A stretch of DNA of 64,000 bases from Pseudohoeflea suaedae (GTDB lineage: Bacteria > Pseudomonadota > Alphaproteobacteria > Rhizobiales > Rhizobiaceae): the NCBI RefSeq assembly GCF_004354915.1, contig NZ_SMSI01000004.1, positions 124,001 to 188,000 of the forward strand, given 5' to 3'. A program made the position numbers and the translations under genes. Shown in pieces: positions 1-9,895 of the stretch; position 1 is the stretch's first letter, and the number at the start of each line of letters is the position of its first letter. The notes beneath the pieces are model-generated. The model was not told the origin of the DNA, made no database searches, and worked only from the letters and a program-made list of their open reading frames with translations.

Positions 1-71
1 TTCGGCGGAAAGAACTCGAAGGACACCTTGATGCGACCGGCAAGCGTGGGGGAATCGAAACGGGTTGGCAT
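1..71 (-). CDS. metF: methylenetetrahydrofolate reductase, N-terminal fragment (cut by window edge)
   Basis: Only the first 23 codons lie in the window. They read MPTRFDSPTLAGRIKVSFEF followed by FPP, and the FEFFPP motif opens the TIM barrel of MetF enzymes. MetF reduces 5,10-methylene-THF to 5-methyl-THF, the methyl donor for methionine synthesis. The ATG at 71 lies one base beyond the stop of the upstream SahR-like gene, so the two are very probably one transcript with coupled translation. The pairing of an ArsR/methyltransferase regulator with metF supports the call. The rest of the gene is outside the window. Confidence 0.8.
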   Translation of the reverse strand, partial: MPTRFDSPTLAGRIKVSFEFFPP

Positions 72-72
72 A

Positions 73-1083
73 TCAGGCGGTCCCTGTGGAGAGTATCGAA
101 GGCCTGGCTATCAGCAGACGGGGATCGCGTGCCAACCAGAGCGTGACTGTCAGCGCGCCGTCATTTTGCGGATCGGGCGGCAGATCGGTGATTTCCTCGA
201 GCGCAAGGCCGGCCTGCACCAGCCATTCGGCCACGCTCTCGTGGCTGAAGCCGAGGCGCGCATGCGCATGTTCCGAGCGCAGTTCCTCGTGCGCGTGAGG
301 TGCGAAGTCGATCACCATCAGCCGGCCGCCGGGCGCCAGCATGCGCGCGGCTTCGGTGATCGCCGGCGCCGGGTCCTGCAGGAAATGCAGCACCTGATGG
401 ATGGTGATGACGTCGAACTCGTCATTGTCGAGCGGCAGGTTGTAGATGTCGCCTTGCCGGACGGAGGCGTGGTTGATGCCCGCTTCGTCGAGCTGGGTCC
501 GCGCGATCGACAGCATGTCGCGGCTGGCATCCACGCCGATGGCCCGGCGATACTTGTCCGACAGCAATTCCAGCATCCGGCCGGTGCCGGTGCCCAGATC
601 AAGAAGCGCGTTGAAGGGATTGCGGCCGAGAAGCCTGAGAATTTCCGCTTCCACCTGATCCTCGGGCACATGCAGCTTGCGCAGCTCGTTCCAGCCTTCC
701 GCATTGGCTGAGAAATAGGCCTGCGCGCGATCGGCCCGCACCTGCTTGATGGCCTTCAGCCGTTCGGCGTCACGATTGAGAACGGTGTCGGAATTCGCAG
801 TAGCCTCGAGCACGTGATTGACGAGCTTTGCGCGCAATCCGTCTTCCATGAGCCGGAAATAGGCCCAGGCGCCTTCCTGATAGCGCTCGACCAGGCGCGC
901 CTCGCCCAGAAGCTTCAGATGGCGCGAGATGCGCGGCTGGGACTGGCCGAGAATTTCCGTCATTTCCGAAACCGTGAGGTCTCCCGCAGCCAGAAGCGCG
1001 ATCAGGCGAAGCCGCGTCGGTTCGCCGGCCGCCTTGAGCACTTCCACGCTTTCGTCCAGACTGAGAGGTGACTGAGACAGCAT
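73..1083 (-). CDS. sahR: ArsR-family regulator fused to a SAM/SAH-binding methyltransferase domain (SahR-like)
   Basis: 336 aa. Residues about 10-90 are a winged HTH of ArsR type (EPTRLRLIALL, then QSQPRISRHLKLL as recognition helix). Residues about 120-310 form a class I methyltransferase fold with the SAM-binding loop LLDLGTGTGRMLELL. This architecture, next to metF, matches SahR, a repressor known in Proteobacteria that senses S-adenosylhomocysteine and controls SAM-cycle genes (metF, metE/metH, ahcY, metK). The ATG at 1083 is preceded by GGAG with 5 nt spacing. A 22-bp inverted repeat lies 16 nt upstream, which suggests autorepression together with metF. Whether the domain still methylates anything is unknown; in SahR it acts as a sensor. 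Confidence 0.8.
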   Translation of the reverse strand: MLSQSPLSLDESVEVLKAAGEPTRLRLIALLAAGDLTVSEMTEILGQSQPRISRHLKLLGEARLVERYQEGAWAYFRLMEDGLRAKLVNHVLEATANSDTVLNRDAERLKAIKQVRADRAQAYFSANAEGWNELRKLHVPEDQVEAEILRLLGRNPFNALLDLGTGTGRMLELLSDKYRRAIGVDASRDMLSIARTQLDEAGINHASVRQGDIYNLPLDNDEFDVITIHQVLHFLQDPAPAITEAARMLAPGGRLMVIDFAPHAHEELRSEHAHARLGFSHESVAEWLVQAGLALEEITDLPPDPQNDGALTVTLWLARDPRLLIARPSILSTGTA

Positions 1084-1098
1084 GCTTACTCCACAAAC

Positions 1099-1120
1099 GA
1101 TATAAACATATCTTTATATC
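1099..1120. promoter_or_regulatory. inverted-repeat operator upstream of the SahR-like gene
   Basis: GATATAAA-N6-TTTATATC, a perfect 8-bp inverted repeat with centre CATATC, 16-37 nt before the start codon of the ArsR/methyltransferase gene. Its AT-rich symmetry stands out in a GC-rich genome. The place and form fit an ArsR-family operator, so autoregulation by SahR is inferred. Confidence 0.65.
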
Positions 1121-1236
1121 ATTTGAAAAAAGCTCGCAAGTCTCGCGTCGCGACGGGGCCATTTTTTGCCGCACGACACCTGAGCGCGCAGCTGCGCTGG
1201 CGCCGAACTCAGAACATATCCGTGTTAGGGACGGAC

Positions 1237-1875
1237 TTAAGGACGATAGATCCACTGGTCGGGGATCGCGGCAGTGATCTCTTCGCCCCTCTCGATCACG
1301 CCGGGCTTTTCGACACGCACCACCAGCCCGCGCCGCTTCCTCGCATTGGCGGGGAAGGCCAGCGCCAGTTCCGTCTGGTCGCGATCCGGATAATGGGAGG
1401 CGATGGACGCGCCGGAGAACTTGCACGGCACATTGGCGCCGTCGACCCGGAGGGTGACCCCGCCCTCGAAGAAGAGCTGCGTGCGCGGCGGCAGGAGCGA
1501 CAGAAGCCGCAAGCCTTCGATCACCATATTGGCGCCGATCCATTCGGGCTCGATGCGCTCGATCCCCATCAGCCCGGCGACATGCGCCATCTCGTCCTCG
1601 GCGACAAGCGTCAGCTGCCGCTCGTTGCACATTTCGGTGCCGCGCGGATACCAGGGCTCGCGGCTGCCGGACTTGCGCGAGTGACCGTAATGATAGTCCC
1701 CGACGATGCCGGCAATCTCGACCTCGAGCCGATCCACCTCCACCGTCTGCATCTCGTTTCCGGGCGCGGCGAGCAGCTTGACAGCCCGCGCCTTGAGCCG
1801 ACGACCGGGCACGATCTCCGGATGCTCCATGTCGAGTTCGGGAAAGAGGGAAGACCTCTCGGTTTGAATGCTCAT
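1237..1875 (-). CDS. MOSC domain protein
   Basis: 212 aa. The MOSC (molybdenum cofactor sulfurase C-terminal) beta-barrel fold is recognised from the NERQLTLVAEDEMA block near residue 85 and the conserved cysteine segment ANVPCKFSG near residue 150, where MOSC proteins keep their reactive Cys. Bacterial stand-alone MOSC proteins bind or transfer sulfur or Mo cofactor in N-hydroxylated-compound or xenobiotic metabolism; the substrate cannot be read here. No signal peptide or membrane segment is visible, so it is cytoplasmic. It is monocistronic, lying in the same direction upstream of the SahR-like gene with about 150 bp between. Confidence 0.75.
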   Translation of the reverse strand: MSIQTERSSLFPELDMEHPEIVPGRRLKARAVKLLAAPGNEMQTVEVDRLEVEIAGIVGDYHYGHSRKSGSREPWYPRGTEMCNERQLTLVAEDEMAHVAGLMGIERIEPEWIGANMVIEGLRLLSLLPPRTQLFFEGGVTLRVDGANVPCKFSGASIASHYPDRDQTELALAFPANARKRRGLVVRVEKPGVIERGEEITAAIPDQWIYRP

Positions 1876-2021
1876 GGCGCGGCTCCGGCAGCGGTAAAAC
1901 TCACAACCGCAAGGCTATAGGTGGAAGTCCGCTGATGGAATAGCGCGATTTTTTGATGTGTGGATCGGGAGCCGGTTGAGAGGAAAGCGACATGACCTCA
2001 GACGCCCCCGCCCCGCCTCGC

Positions 2022-2696
2022 CTACCAGGATGCCCGTTCCGAGCCGTCCCAGTTCCAGAAGCGCCCGGTGGTTTCGATCGTCAGGCCTTCCGCGAGGTCG
2101 ATGATGCCTTTGGCACTTTCCTCGACCGAGATATCGGCCGAAGCCCCGCCCATATCGGTGCGAACCCAGCCCGGATGCAGATTGGCGACCGCGATGCCGT
2201 CGTCGCGCAGCTCGGTGGCGAGCGCCCGCCCGATCTTGTTCACCGCCGTCTTCGATGTGCGATAGGCGATACTGTTCGCACTCTCGTCCAAATCGCCCAT
2301 CTGCGACGACACGATCAGCACCTTGCCCTCGCTGCTCTTGCGGATGGCCGGCATGAAGGCCTGGGTCACCATGAGCGGGCCGAGCGCATTGACCTGCAGC
2401 GTTTGCAGGAAACCGTCCATGTCGTCGACCGAGAGTGGAGTACCGGAGGGGCCCTTGACCCCGGCATTGTTGATAAGAATGTCGACGGGCCGGCCGAGCT
2501 CGCTCGCAGCCCTCGCCAGATCGTCGCGATTTGTCACGTCCAGGACCAGCGGGGTGAAGCCGTCGCGTCCCGCCAGATCGCCGAAATCACTCTCCCGCCG
2601 TGCCGTGCCGATGACCTCATGGCCGCGCGACAAGGCTTCTTCCGCAAGCGCGCGACCGACGCCGCGCGACACCCCGGTGATGAGAATGGTCGTCAT
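2022..2696 (-). CDS. short-chain dehydrogenase/reductase (SDR)
   Basis: 224 aa classical SDR. The NAD(P)-binding motif TGVSRGVGRALAEEA is at residues 7-21, the NNAG motif (DILINNAGVKG) near 75, the catalytic Ser in VLIVSSQMG near 130 and the YxxxK pair (YRTSKTAVNK) near 145. It resembles the CsgA/sniffer-like subgroup of short SDRs. The substrate is unknown. It is flanked by the MOSC gene and ettA on the same strand with gaps above 100 bp, so a shared operon is not evident. Confidence 0.8.
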   Translation of the reverse strand: MTTILITGVSRGVGRALAEEALSRGHEVIGTARRESDFGDLAGRDGFTPLVLDVTNRDDLARAASELGRPVDILINNAGVKGPSGTPLSVDDMDGFLQTLQVNALGPLMVTQAFMPAIRKSSEGKVLIVSSQMGDLDESANSIAYRTSKTAVNKIGRALATELRDDGIAVANLHPGWVRTDMGGASADISVEESAKGIIDLAEGLTIETTGRFWNWDGSERASW

Positions 2697-2801
2697 GATC
2701 CGTCCTTTGATTGATTGGTATTCCGGAAAGTCAAAGAACTAGGGGGCGCGACCTTCACGGCAACGCCCCCTGTGCGATCTTCCGAGGAAAGGACGTCTCG
2801 C

Positions 2802-4451
<1,650 letters not shown>

Positions 4452-4695
4452 GCTGCGCGCGTGCTCCGTCTTGCGATGGAAGGAAAAATCTGCCCGGTCA
4501 TGTAGGCGATTTGCAGTCCGGGAGCAATGGCACCCGCCCAAAAGCGCGCGGAGGTTGAATAAAAACTTGTTCAATTCCGAGCACGGGAGATCCGCAACTT
4601 AAATGATAAATTCCTTATTTAAATTGTGTTAAAAAGGTTTGTGTTGAAGCCGGCTATGCTTGACGCGGCAAAGCTTTGCCCCTCAATTGCACGCT

Positions 4696-5643
4696 ATGGG
4701 TGATGGTAAACCAGATATTAATTTTCTTGCTAGCCCGACGGGCGCACAACTGGCCGTTCGTCGGATGAAGGCCAAGGGTGAGCCGCGCGGGGTGGTTCAG
4801 ATCAACCACGGACTGGCCGAACATGGCGGCCGCTACGCGCCATTCCAGCAATTCCTGTCGGCACGCGGCTATCACAGCGTTGTCCACGATACCCGAGGCC
4901 ATGGCGACACTCACGCCGCAGACGCCCTGCCGCGCGAATTTGCCCGTGAGCACGGCGACCGAAAGGTGATCCGGGACATAGACGCGGTCCACGATCTGAT
5001 CACCACGCTCTATCGCGGCCTGCCCGTCATCTGTTTCGGCCATTCTCTTGGCGGCGTGCTCGCTCTCAATTATGCGGAAACCCGCCCGGAACGCATTTCC
5101 GGGCTGGCCATTTGGAACTCCAATCTCGAAGCCGGCGCGATGGGTCGGGTGGCGCAATGGATTCTCGCGGCAGAAACCATGCTCATCGGCTCCGACGTTC
5201 CGAGCATCATGCTTCCCAGGCTTACCTTCCAGAGCTGGGGCAGGTCGGTTCGCAATGCCCGCACCCATTTCGACTGGTTGAGCCGCGATGCCGCCGAGGT
5301 CGATGCCTATATCGCCGATCCCGAGTGCGGCTGGGACGCCAATGTCAGCATGTGGAAGGACATTTTTACACTGATCTATGCGGGCGGCGAGAATATCGGC
5401 CGGCTGCCGAAGGATCTGCCCGTTCACCTGCTTGGCGGCGAAGCCGATCCGGCGACGGAAAACGGAAAGGCCGTCAAGGCGCTCGAAAAAAGGATGACGG
5501 GCGTCGGCATGACCAACGTCGCCCTGACATTGCTGCCGGACACACGCCACGAGACGCTGCAGGAACTGAACCGGAACGAAACAATTGCCACCTTCGCCGA
5601 CTGGGCCGACCGGATTACGGTGTTCATAAAACAACCAGCCTGA
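4696..5643 (+). CDS. alpha/beta hydrolase, monoacylglycerol-lipase-like
   Basis: About 315 aa alpha/beta hydrolase. The nucleophile elbow GHSLGG is in VICFGHSLGGVLALNYAE, an oxyanion-side HGLAEHGGRY motif typical of the Hydrolase_4 (PldB/monoglyceride lipase) family precedes it, an acid sits in LLGGEADPAT and the catalytic His in LLPDTRHETLQELN. It probably hydrolyses a lysophospholipid or monoacylglycerol ester. No signal peptide. A TTG at 4660 would add 12 residues; ATG 4696 (MGDGKPDINF) is preferred, but neither has a clear Shine-Dalgarno. It is divergent from ettA across an AT-rich intergenic region that must hold both promoters. Confidence 0.8.
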   Translation: MGDGKPDINFLASPTGAQLAVRRMKAKGEPRGVVQINHGLAEHGGRYAPFQQFLSARGYHSVVHDTRGHGDTHAADALPREFAREHGDRKVIRDIDAVHDLITTLYRGLPVICFGHSLGGVLALNYAETRPERISGLAIWNSNLEAGAMGRVAQWILAAETMLIGSDVPSIMLPRLTFQSWGRSVRNARTHFDWLSRDAAEVDAYIADPECGWDANVSMWKDIFTLIYAGGENIGRLPKDLPVHLLGGEADPATENGKAVKALEKRMTGVGMTNVALTLLPDTRHETLQELNRNETIATFADWADRITVFIKQPA

Positions 5644-5862
5644 AACTCTTAACTTACTGCGCCCCGCAAATAATTGCCCGTGTGTCTTGTTTCGGACATA
5701 GTTTCGCGTCATGAAGGGGTATCGAACTTACGGCCCAAGCGACTGCGGTCCGCGCGCATAGCGCATACTGACGTTTCTACCCGATTTCGACACCACCGAT
5801 CCCGCCATCGCTTTCGGGCGATCGGGAACACAACGCCAGATATGCACTAAAGGAAAATCGCA

Positions 5863-6072
5863 ATGGCTTCAGGTACTGTAAAGTGGTTCAACACCACCAA
5901 GGGTTATGGTTTCATTCAGCCGGATGACGGCGGCAACGACGTTTTCGTCCACATCTCCGCTGTTGAGCGCGCTGGTCTTCGTTCGCTGAACGACGGTCAG
6001 AAGGTCAACTACGAGATCGTCCAGGACAAGCGTTCGGGCAAGTCCTCGGCTGACAATCTCTCGGCTGCCTAA
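5863..6072 (+). CDS. cold-shock protein (CspA family)
   Basis: 69 aa, a single cold-shock OB-fold domain with RNP1 (KGYGFIQP) and RNP2 (DVFVHISAV). These proteins bind single-stranded RNA/DNA and melt mRNA structure. The start is fixed by AAAGGAAA upstream of the ATG. The roughly 220-bp region after the hydrolase gene probably holds a long 5' leader, as many csp genes have, but I could not assign a defined RNA element. A strong terminator follows 48 bp after the stop, so the gene is monocistronic. Confidence 0.92.
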   Translation: MASGTVKWFNTTKGYGFIQPDDGGNDVFVHISAVERAGLRSLNDGQKVNYEIVQDKRSGKSSADNLSAA

Positions 6073-6120
6073 GCTTCCGATCGAGATAAAGAATTCCGGT
6101 TAGCCTCGGCTCACCGGCGA

Positions 6121-6150
6121 AAAGGCGGGGAACCATCCCCGCCTTTTTTT
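6121..6150 (+). terminator. intrinsic terminator of the cold-shock gene
   Basis: Stem AAAGGCGGGG (6121-6130), loop AACCAT, stem CCCCGCCTTT (6137-6146), followed by a T run to 6150. A perfect 10-bp stem with a U tract, 48 bp after the cold-shock stop codon. Confidence 0.9.
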
Positions 6151-6294
6151 GATTCAGGTCTTGTGTCCGCCACCCCGGGGTCTGCCGCGGGCACGCCGGA
6201 CCTTGCCGCTCTCGAGCCGCTGGTGTAGCCAAGTCGGCACATGTCGAAGTTCCGTTCCGACCGGCAACGACCCCATGCTTGAGAGGACTGCCCC

Positions 6295-7119
6295 TTGGAG
6301 ATGATCGCCGAAATCTTTTCCGTCGAACACCTGATGACGTTCCTGGTGCTGACGGCACTCGAAACCGTTCTCGGCTTCGACAACCTTCTCTACATCTCCA
6401 TTGAGGCGCAGCGCGTTCCCGAAGCCGCCCGTTCGATGGTTCGCCGCTGGGGGATCATTCTCGCCATCGGCCTGCGCATCGTGCTTCTCTTCGTCGTCCT
6501 GCAGCTCATCGAAGCCTTTCAGGATCCGCTCTTCCACATCAGCCTGCCCCCTGTCGTCGAAGGTGACGTTTCGGGCCATGCGCTGATCGTTCTGGCGGGC
6601 GGGATCTTCCTGATCTACACGGCGCTCAAGGAAATCGCCCACATGATGACGCTGGAAGAGCACGAGGATGGCGACAAGCGCGTGGCCACACGTTCGGTCG
6701 GCACGGCGCTGTTCTGGATCGTTGCGATGAACCTTGTCTTCTCGTTCGACACGGTTCTTTCGGCCGTCGCCCTGACCCACAATTTCATCGTCATGACCGC
6801 CGCGATCATCGTCTCCGGCGCCCTCATGGTTCTCATGGCGGATGCCGTGGCCAACTTCCTCAAGCGCAACCGCATGTACGAGGTGCTGGGCCTGTTCGTG
6901 CTCCTGCTCGTCGGCATCATGCTGATGAGCGAGGGCGGGCATCTGGGGCACCTCACCTTCTTCGGCTACGAGATCATCGCCATGTCGAAGGCGACCTTCT
7001 ACTTCGTCCTCGTCACCATGGTTCTGGTCGAGATCGTCCAGGGCCGTTACCAGCGCAAGCTGATGCGCGAGAAGGAACGGCTGGCGCGCCACAAGAGGGA
7101 AATGGCGCAGAATGCCTGA
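6295..7119 (+). CDS. TerC-family integral membrane protein
   Basis: 274 aa, about seven hydrophobic segments. The conserved acidic TerC motifs are visible: LTALETVLGFDNLLYIS at residues 20-36 and MNLVFSFDTVLSAVA near 145. TerC proteins (TerC/Alx/MeeF type) are linked to tellurite resistance and metal export, recently Mn2+. A TTG at 6295 has GAGAGG 8 nt upstream and is preferred; the ATG at 6301 would place GGAG directly against the start. The charged C-terminal tail is cytoplasmic. The stop overlaps the next gene by 8 nt, suggesting coupling with the CoA-transferase, although no functional link is known. Confidence 0.85.
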   Translation: MEMIAEIFSVEHLMTFLVLTALETVLGFDNLLYISIEAQRVPEAARSMVRRWGIILAIGLRIVLLFVVLQLIEAFQDPLFHISLPPVVEGDVSGHALIVLAGGIFLIYTALKEIAHMMTLEEHEDGDKRVATRSVGTALFWIVAMNLVFSFDTVLSAVALTHNFIVMTAAIIVSGALMVLMADAVANFLKRNRMYEVLGLFVLLLVGIMLMSEGGHLGHLTFFGYEIIAMSKATFYFVLVTMVLVEIVQGRYQRKLMREKERLARHKREMAQNA

Positions 7120-8290
7120 GGCGCCCCTTCACGGGATCAGGGTGATCGAACTCGCCCGCATTCTGGCCGGCCCCTGGGCCGGTCAGATCCTCGCCGATCT
7201 CGGCGCCGACGTCATCAAGATAGAGAAACCCGGCGAGGGGGACGACACCCGCCGCTGGGGCCCACCCTTCGTGCAAGGTGCGGACGGCGAGGACCTGTCA
7301 GCCGCCTATTATCATGCCGCCAATCGCGGCAAGCGCTCGGTGGCAGTCGATATTGCCCGCGAGGACGGCGCGGCGACGGTCCGCCGGCTGATTGCCGGCG
7401 CCGACGTCGTCATCGAGAACTTCAAGGTCGGCGGCTTGGCCAAATACGGCCTCGACTACGAGAGCGTGCGCAAGATCAATCCGCGCATCGTCTACTGCTC
7501 GATCACCGGTTTCGGGCAGACCGGCCCCTATGCGCCGCGCGCGGGCTACGACTTCATCATCCAGGCCATGGCCGGCATGATGTCGGTCACCGGCCCGACG
7601 GATGGCGAGCCCCAGAAGGCCGGCGTGGCGATCACCGACATCTTCACCGGGCTCTACAGCGTCATTGCCATTCAGGCCGCACTTCGCCACGCGGAAAAGA
7701 CCGGCGAAGGCCAGTGGATCGACATGGCGCTGATGGATACCCAGGCCGGCGTCATGGCCAACCAGAACCTCAATTATCTGGTTTCGGGCAAGGCGCCCAC
7801 GCGGATGGGCAACGCCCACCCGAACATCGCGCCCTATGAGGTATTCCCAGTCGCCGACGGTCACGTCATCATAGCCGTCGGCAATGACGGCCAGTTTCAG
7901 CGGCTCTGCGGCCTTCTGGGCGCCGGTGACATGGCGACGGATCCGGATTTACAGACAAACCCCGGACGTGTGGCCGCGCGCGAGACATTGCGCGAGGGTC
8001 TGGTTGCCCTGCTTTCCGGCTGGAGCAAGGCGGATTTTCTGGGCGCCTGCGAAGCCGCCAATGTGCCTGCGGGGCCGATCAACACGATCGAGGAGATGTT
8101 CGCCGACCCGCAGATGGTCGCCCGCGGCATGAAGCAGGAGCTGACCGACGCGGCGGGCACGGCAATCCCCGGCGTGCGCACGCCCATCATCCTGCCCGCC
8201 TCGCCGCTGGTCTACGACCGCCCGAGCCCGCGTCTTGGCGAACATACCGACGAAGTGCTTGCCGAACTCGATCGCCCGACAGGAAAATGA
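7112..8290 (+). CDS. CaiB/BaiF family (class III) CoA-transferase
   Basis: 392 aa, full length for the family. The N-terminal LHGIRVIELARILAGPWAGQILADLGADVIKIE is diagnostic (read as pieces around residues 5-37), followed by the ANRGKRSVAVD block. The catalytic Asp is expected in MALMDTQAGVMANQNLNY near residue 210. These enzymes move CoA between organic acids such as formate/oxalate, carnitine or succinate/mesaconate; the donor and acceptor cannot be told. It starts inside the 3' end of the TerC gene (8-nt overlap). Confidence 0.88.
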   Translation: MPEAPLHGIRVIELARILAGPWAGQILADLGADVIKIEKPGEGDDTRRWGPPFVQGADGEDLSAAYYHAANRGKRSVAVDIAREDGAATVRRLIAGADVVIENFKVGGLAKYGLDYESVRKINPRIVYCSITGFGQTGPYAPRAGYDFIIQAMAGMMSVTGPTDGEPQKAGVAITDIFTGLYSVIAIQAALRHAEKTGEGQWIDMALMDTQAGVMANQNLNYLVSGKAPTRMGNAHPNIAPYEVFPVADGHVIIAVGNDGQFQRLCGLLGAGDMATDPDLQTNPGRVAARETLREGLVALLSGWSKADFLGACEAANVPAGPINTIEEMFADPQMVARGMKQELTDAAGTAIPGVRTPIILPASPLVYDRPSPRLGEHTDEVLAELDRPTGK

Positions 8291-8427
8291 GGCTGGACGT
8301 GCCCCGCCTCGCAATATGTGATTGAACAAGTATTGAACTTTGAGCCGCGCCGCACGACATCACACGGTGCAAGCAATTTTCACAAGACCGCATCTTTTCC
8401 CTGCGGCCGACGACAAAGGAAGTTTCA

Positions 8428-9276
8428 ATGTCCGACAGCGAATACACGCCCCCCAAGGTCTGGGAATGGAAAAAGGGAAACGGCGGCCGGTTCGCCAATA
8501 CAAATCGCCCGATCGCCGGCCCGACCCATGACAAGGACCTGCCGGTGGGCAAGCACCCCTTCCAGCTTTACTCGCTGGGTACGCCCAATGGCGTGAAGGT
8601 CACGATCATGCTCGAGGAGCTCCTCGCCAAGGGCCACAAGGGTGCGGAATACGACGCCTGGCTCATCGATATCGGCGAAGGCGATCAGTTCGGCTCCGGC
8701 TTTGTCGACGTCAATCCGAACTCCAAGATCCCCGCGCTGATGGACCACTCCACGCCCACGCCGACGCGGGTTTTCGAATCCGGCTCTATCCTGCTCTATC
8801 TGGCGGAAAAATTCGGCGAGTTCCTGCCCGAAGATCCCGCCAGGCGCACCGAGGCTCTCAACTGGCTGTTCTGGCAGATGGGTTCCGCCCCCTATCTCGG
8901 AGGCGGTTTCGGCCATTTCTACGCCTATGCCCCGGTTAAGATCGAATACGCGATCGATCGCTTCGCCATGGAAGTCAAGCGCCAGCTGGACGTGCTCGAC
9001 CGTCGCCTGGCCGAAACCCGCTTTCTGGGCGGCGACGACTACACCATCGCCGACATTGCAACCTGGCCCTGGTACGGTCGCCTCGTGACCGGCGGCGCCT
9101 ACGGGGATTCGGCCGAGTTCCTGCAGACCCAGGAGTACAAGAACGTACTGCGCTGGCAGAAGGAGATCGCCCAACGCCCCGCCGTCAAGCGTGGCGACGT
9201 GGTCAACAAGAAGAGCGACGACGCGATCCGCGAACGCCACGACGCCTCCGACATCGACGCCGTGCTGAAGTCGTAG
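8428..9276 (+). CDS. yghU: YghU/YfcG-type glutathione S-transferase (disulfide-bond reductase)
   Basis: 282 aa. It begins with the YghU-type extension (PPKVWEWKKGNGGRFANTNRP), then a thioredoxin-like GST N domain (HPFQLYSLGTPNGVKVTIML), the cis-Pro segment NSKIPAL and the ESGSILLYLAEKFG glutathione-binding block; the all-helical C domain carries YTIADIATWPW. YghU proteins reduce disulfides with two bound glutathiones. AAGGAAG precedes the ATG with proper spacing. A strong terminator lies 25 bp after the stop. Cytoplasmic. Confidence 0.88.
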   Translation: MSDSEYTPPKVWEWKKGNGGRFANTNRPIAGPTHDKDLPVGKHPFQLYSLGTPNGVKVTIMLEELLAKGHKGAEYDAWLIDIGEGDQFGSGFVDVNPNSKIPALMDHSTPTPTRVFESGSILLYLAEKFGEFLPEDPARRTEALNWLFWQMGSAPYLGGGFGHFYAYAPVKIEYAIDRFAMEVKRQLDVLDRRLAETRFLGGDDYTIADIATWPWYGRLVTGGAYGDSAEFLQTQEYKNVLRWQKEIAQRPAVKRGDVVNKKSDDAIRERHDASDIDAVLKS

Positions 9277-9300
9277 GCCGCAGCGAAAAACCGAAACGAA

Positions 9301-9329
9301 AACGCCCGGGATCATCTCCCGGGCGTTTT
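9301..9329 (+). terminator. bidirectional-type terminator after the YghU-like gene
   Basis: AACGCCCGGGA (9301-9311), loop TCATC, TCCCGGGCGTT (9317-9327) then TT. A perfect 11-bp stem with A's before and T's after, between convergent genes (the GST on + and the TIGR01244 protein on -), so it can serve both. Confidence 0.85.
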
Positions 9330-9352
9330 CAATCTGGCGGCCGACCGGAGGC

Positions 9353-9697
9353 TCAGCCGCCGCGCAAGCGTTCCGACTGCTGATAGATGACGGTCGAGCG
9401 TGCACCCGAGCGGCAATAGCCGAGCAACGGCTTTTCCATTTCCTCGACCGCATCGACCATCGCCGTGACGGTTTCGGGCGTCACGCCCATCTGGCCGATC
9501 GGGATGTGGCGCATCTCGATCCCGAGTTCAGCCGCGGCATGGCGAACGCTTTCGAATGTCGGCTGACCGGGCTGTTCGAAATCCGGGCGGTTGCAGACGA
9601 TCGAGCGAAAGCCGGCTTCCTTGATCTTCGGAAGATCCTCGGCGCTGATCTGGCCGGTGACGGCGTAATCGTCGTTGATCGGGCGGATATCATCCAT
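9353..9697 (-). CDS. TIGR01244 family phosphatase/sulfurtransferase-like protein (DUF442)
   Basis: 114 aa dual-specificity-phosphatase-like fold. N-terminal DDYAVTGQISAEDLPKIKEAGF is the usual opening, followed by IVCNRPDFEQPGQP and the P-loop YCRSGARS (CxxxxxR form with Cys and Arg present) near residue 95. Members occur alone or fused to the sulfur dioxygenase Blh in rhizobia and are tied to sulfide or hydrogen sulfide handling; here it stands alone. Cytoplasmic. The physiological substrate is unknown. Confidence 0.82.
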   Translation of the reverse strand: MDDIRPINDDYAVTGQISAEDLPKIKEAGFRSIVCNRPDFEQPGQPTFESVRHAAAELGIEMRHIPIGQMGVTPETVTAMVDAVEEMEKPLLGYCRSGARSTVIYQQSERLRGG

Positions 9698-9821
9698 GGA
9701 AAGCGTCCATCGTTGAATTGGCGGAGGATAAGGATGTACGGCGCGAATGCGGCCGGGTCAATCGGCCGGATCCAGCCACAGCCCGTCGACCCGTCACGAG
9801 TTGACGCTAAAACCTGCATCG

Positions 9822-9831
9822 AATAGTCAAG
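9822..9831. promoter_or_regulatory. AATAGTCAAG element upstream of the iron permease
   Basis: AATAGTCAAG, 65 bp before the permease start. The same 10 bases occur (in the gene's sense direction) upstream of the ferric-binding protein gene at 12739-12748. Its complement, CTTGACTATT, holds the TGA half of the rhizobial iron-responsive (RirA) operator form TGA-N9-TCA, but the second half is not conserved here. Candidate only. Confidence 0.3.
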
Positions 9832-9895
9832 ATTTCGCGTTCGCGTCGCGAACGACGCGCCATTTCTCTATCCGGCATTCCCAAGGACCCGCATT

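Noticed and set aside
4619-4632. Possible CtrA site TTAA-N6-TTAA upstream of the alpha/beta hydrolase
   Set aside because: The consensus needs N7 between the half-sites; the region is simply AT-rich.
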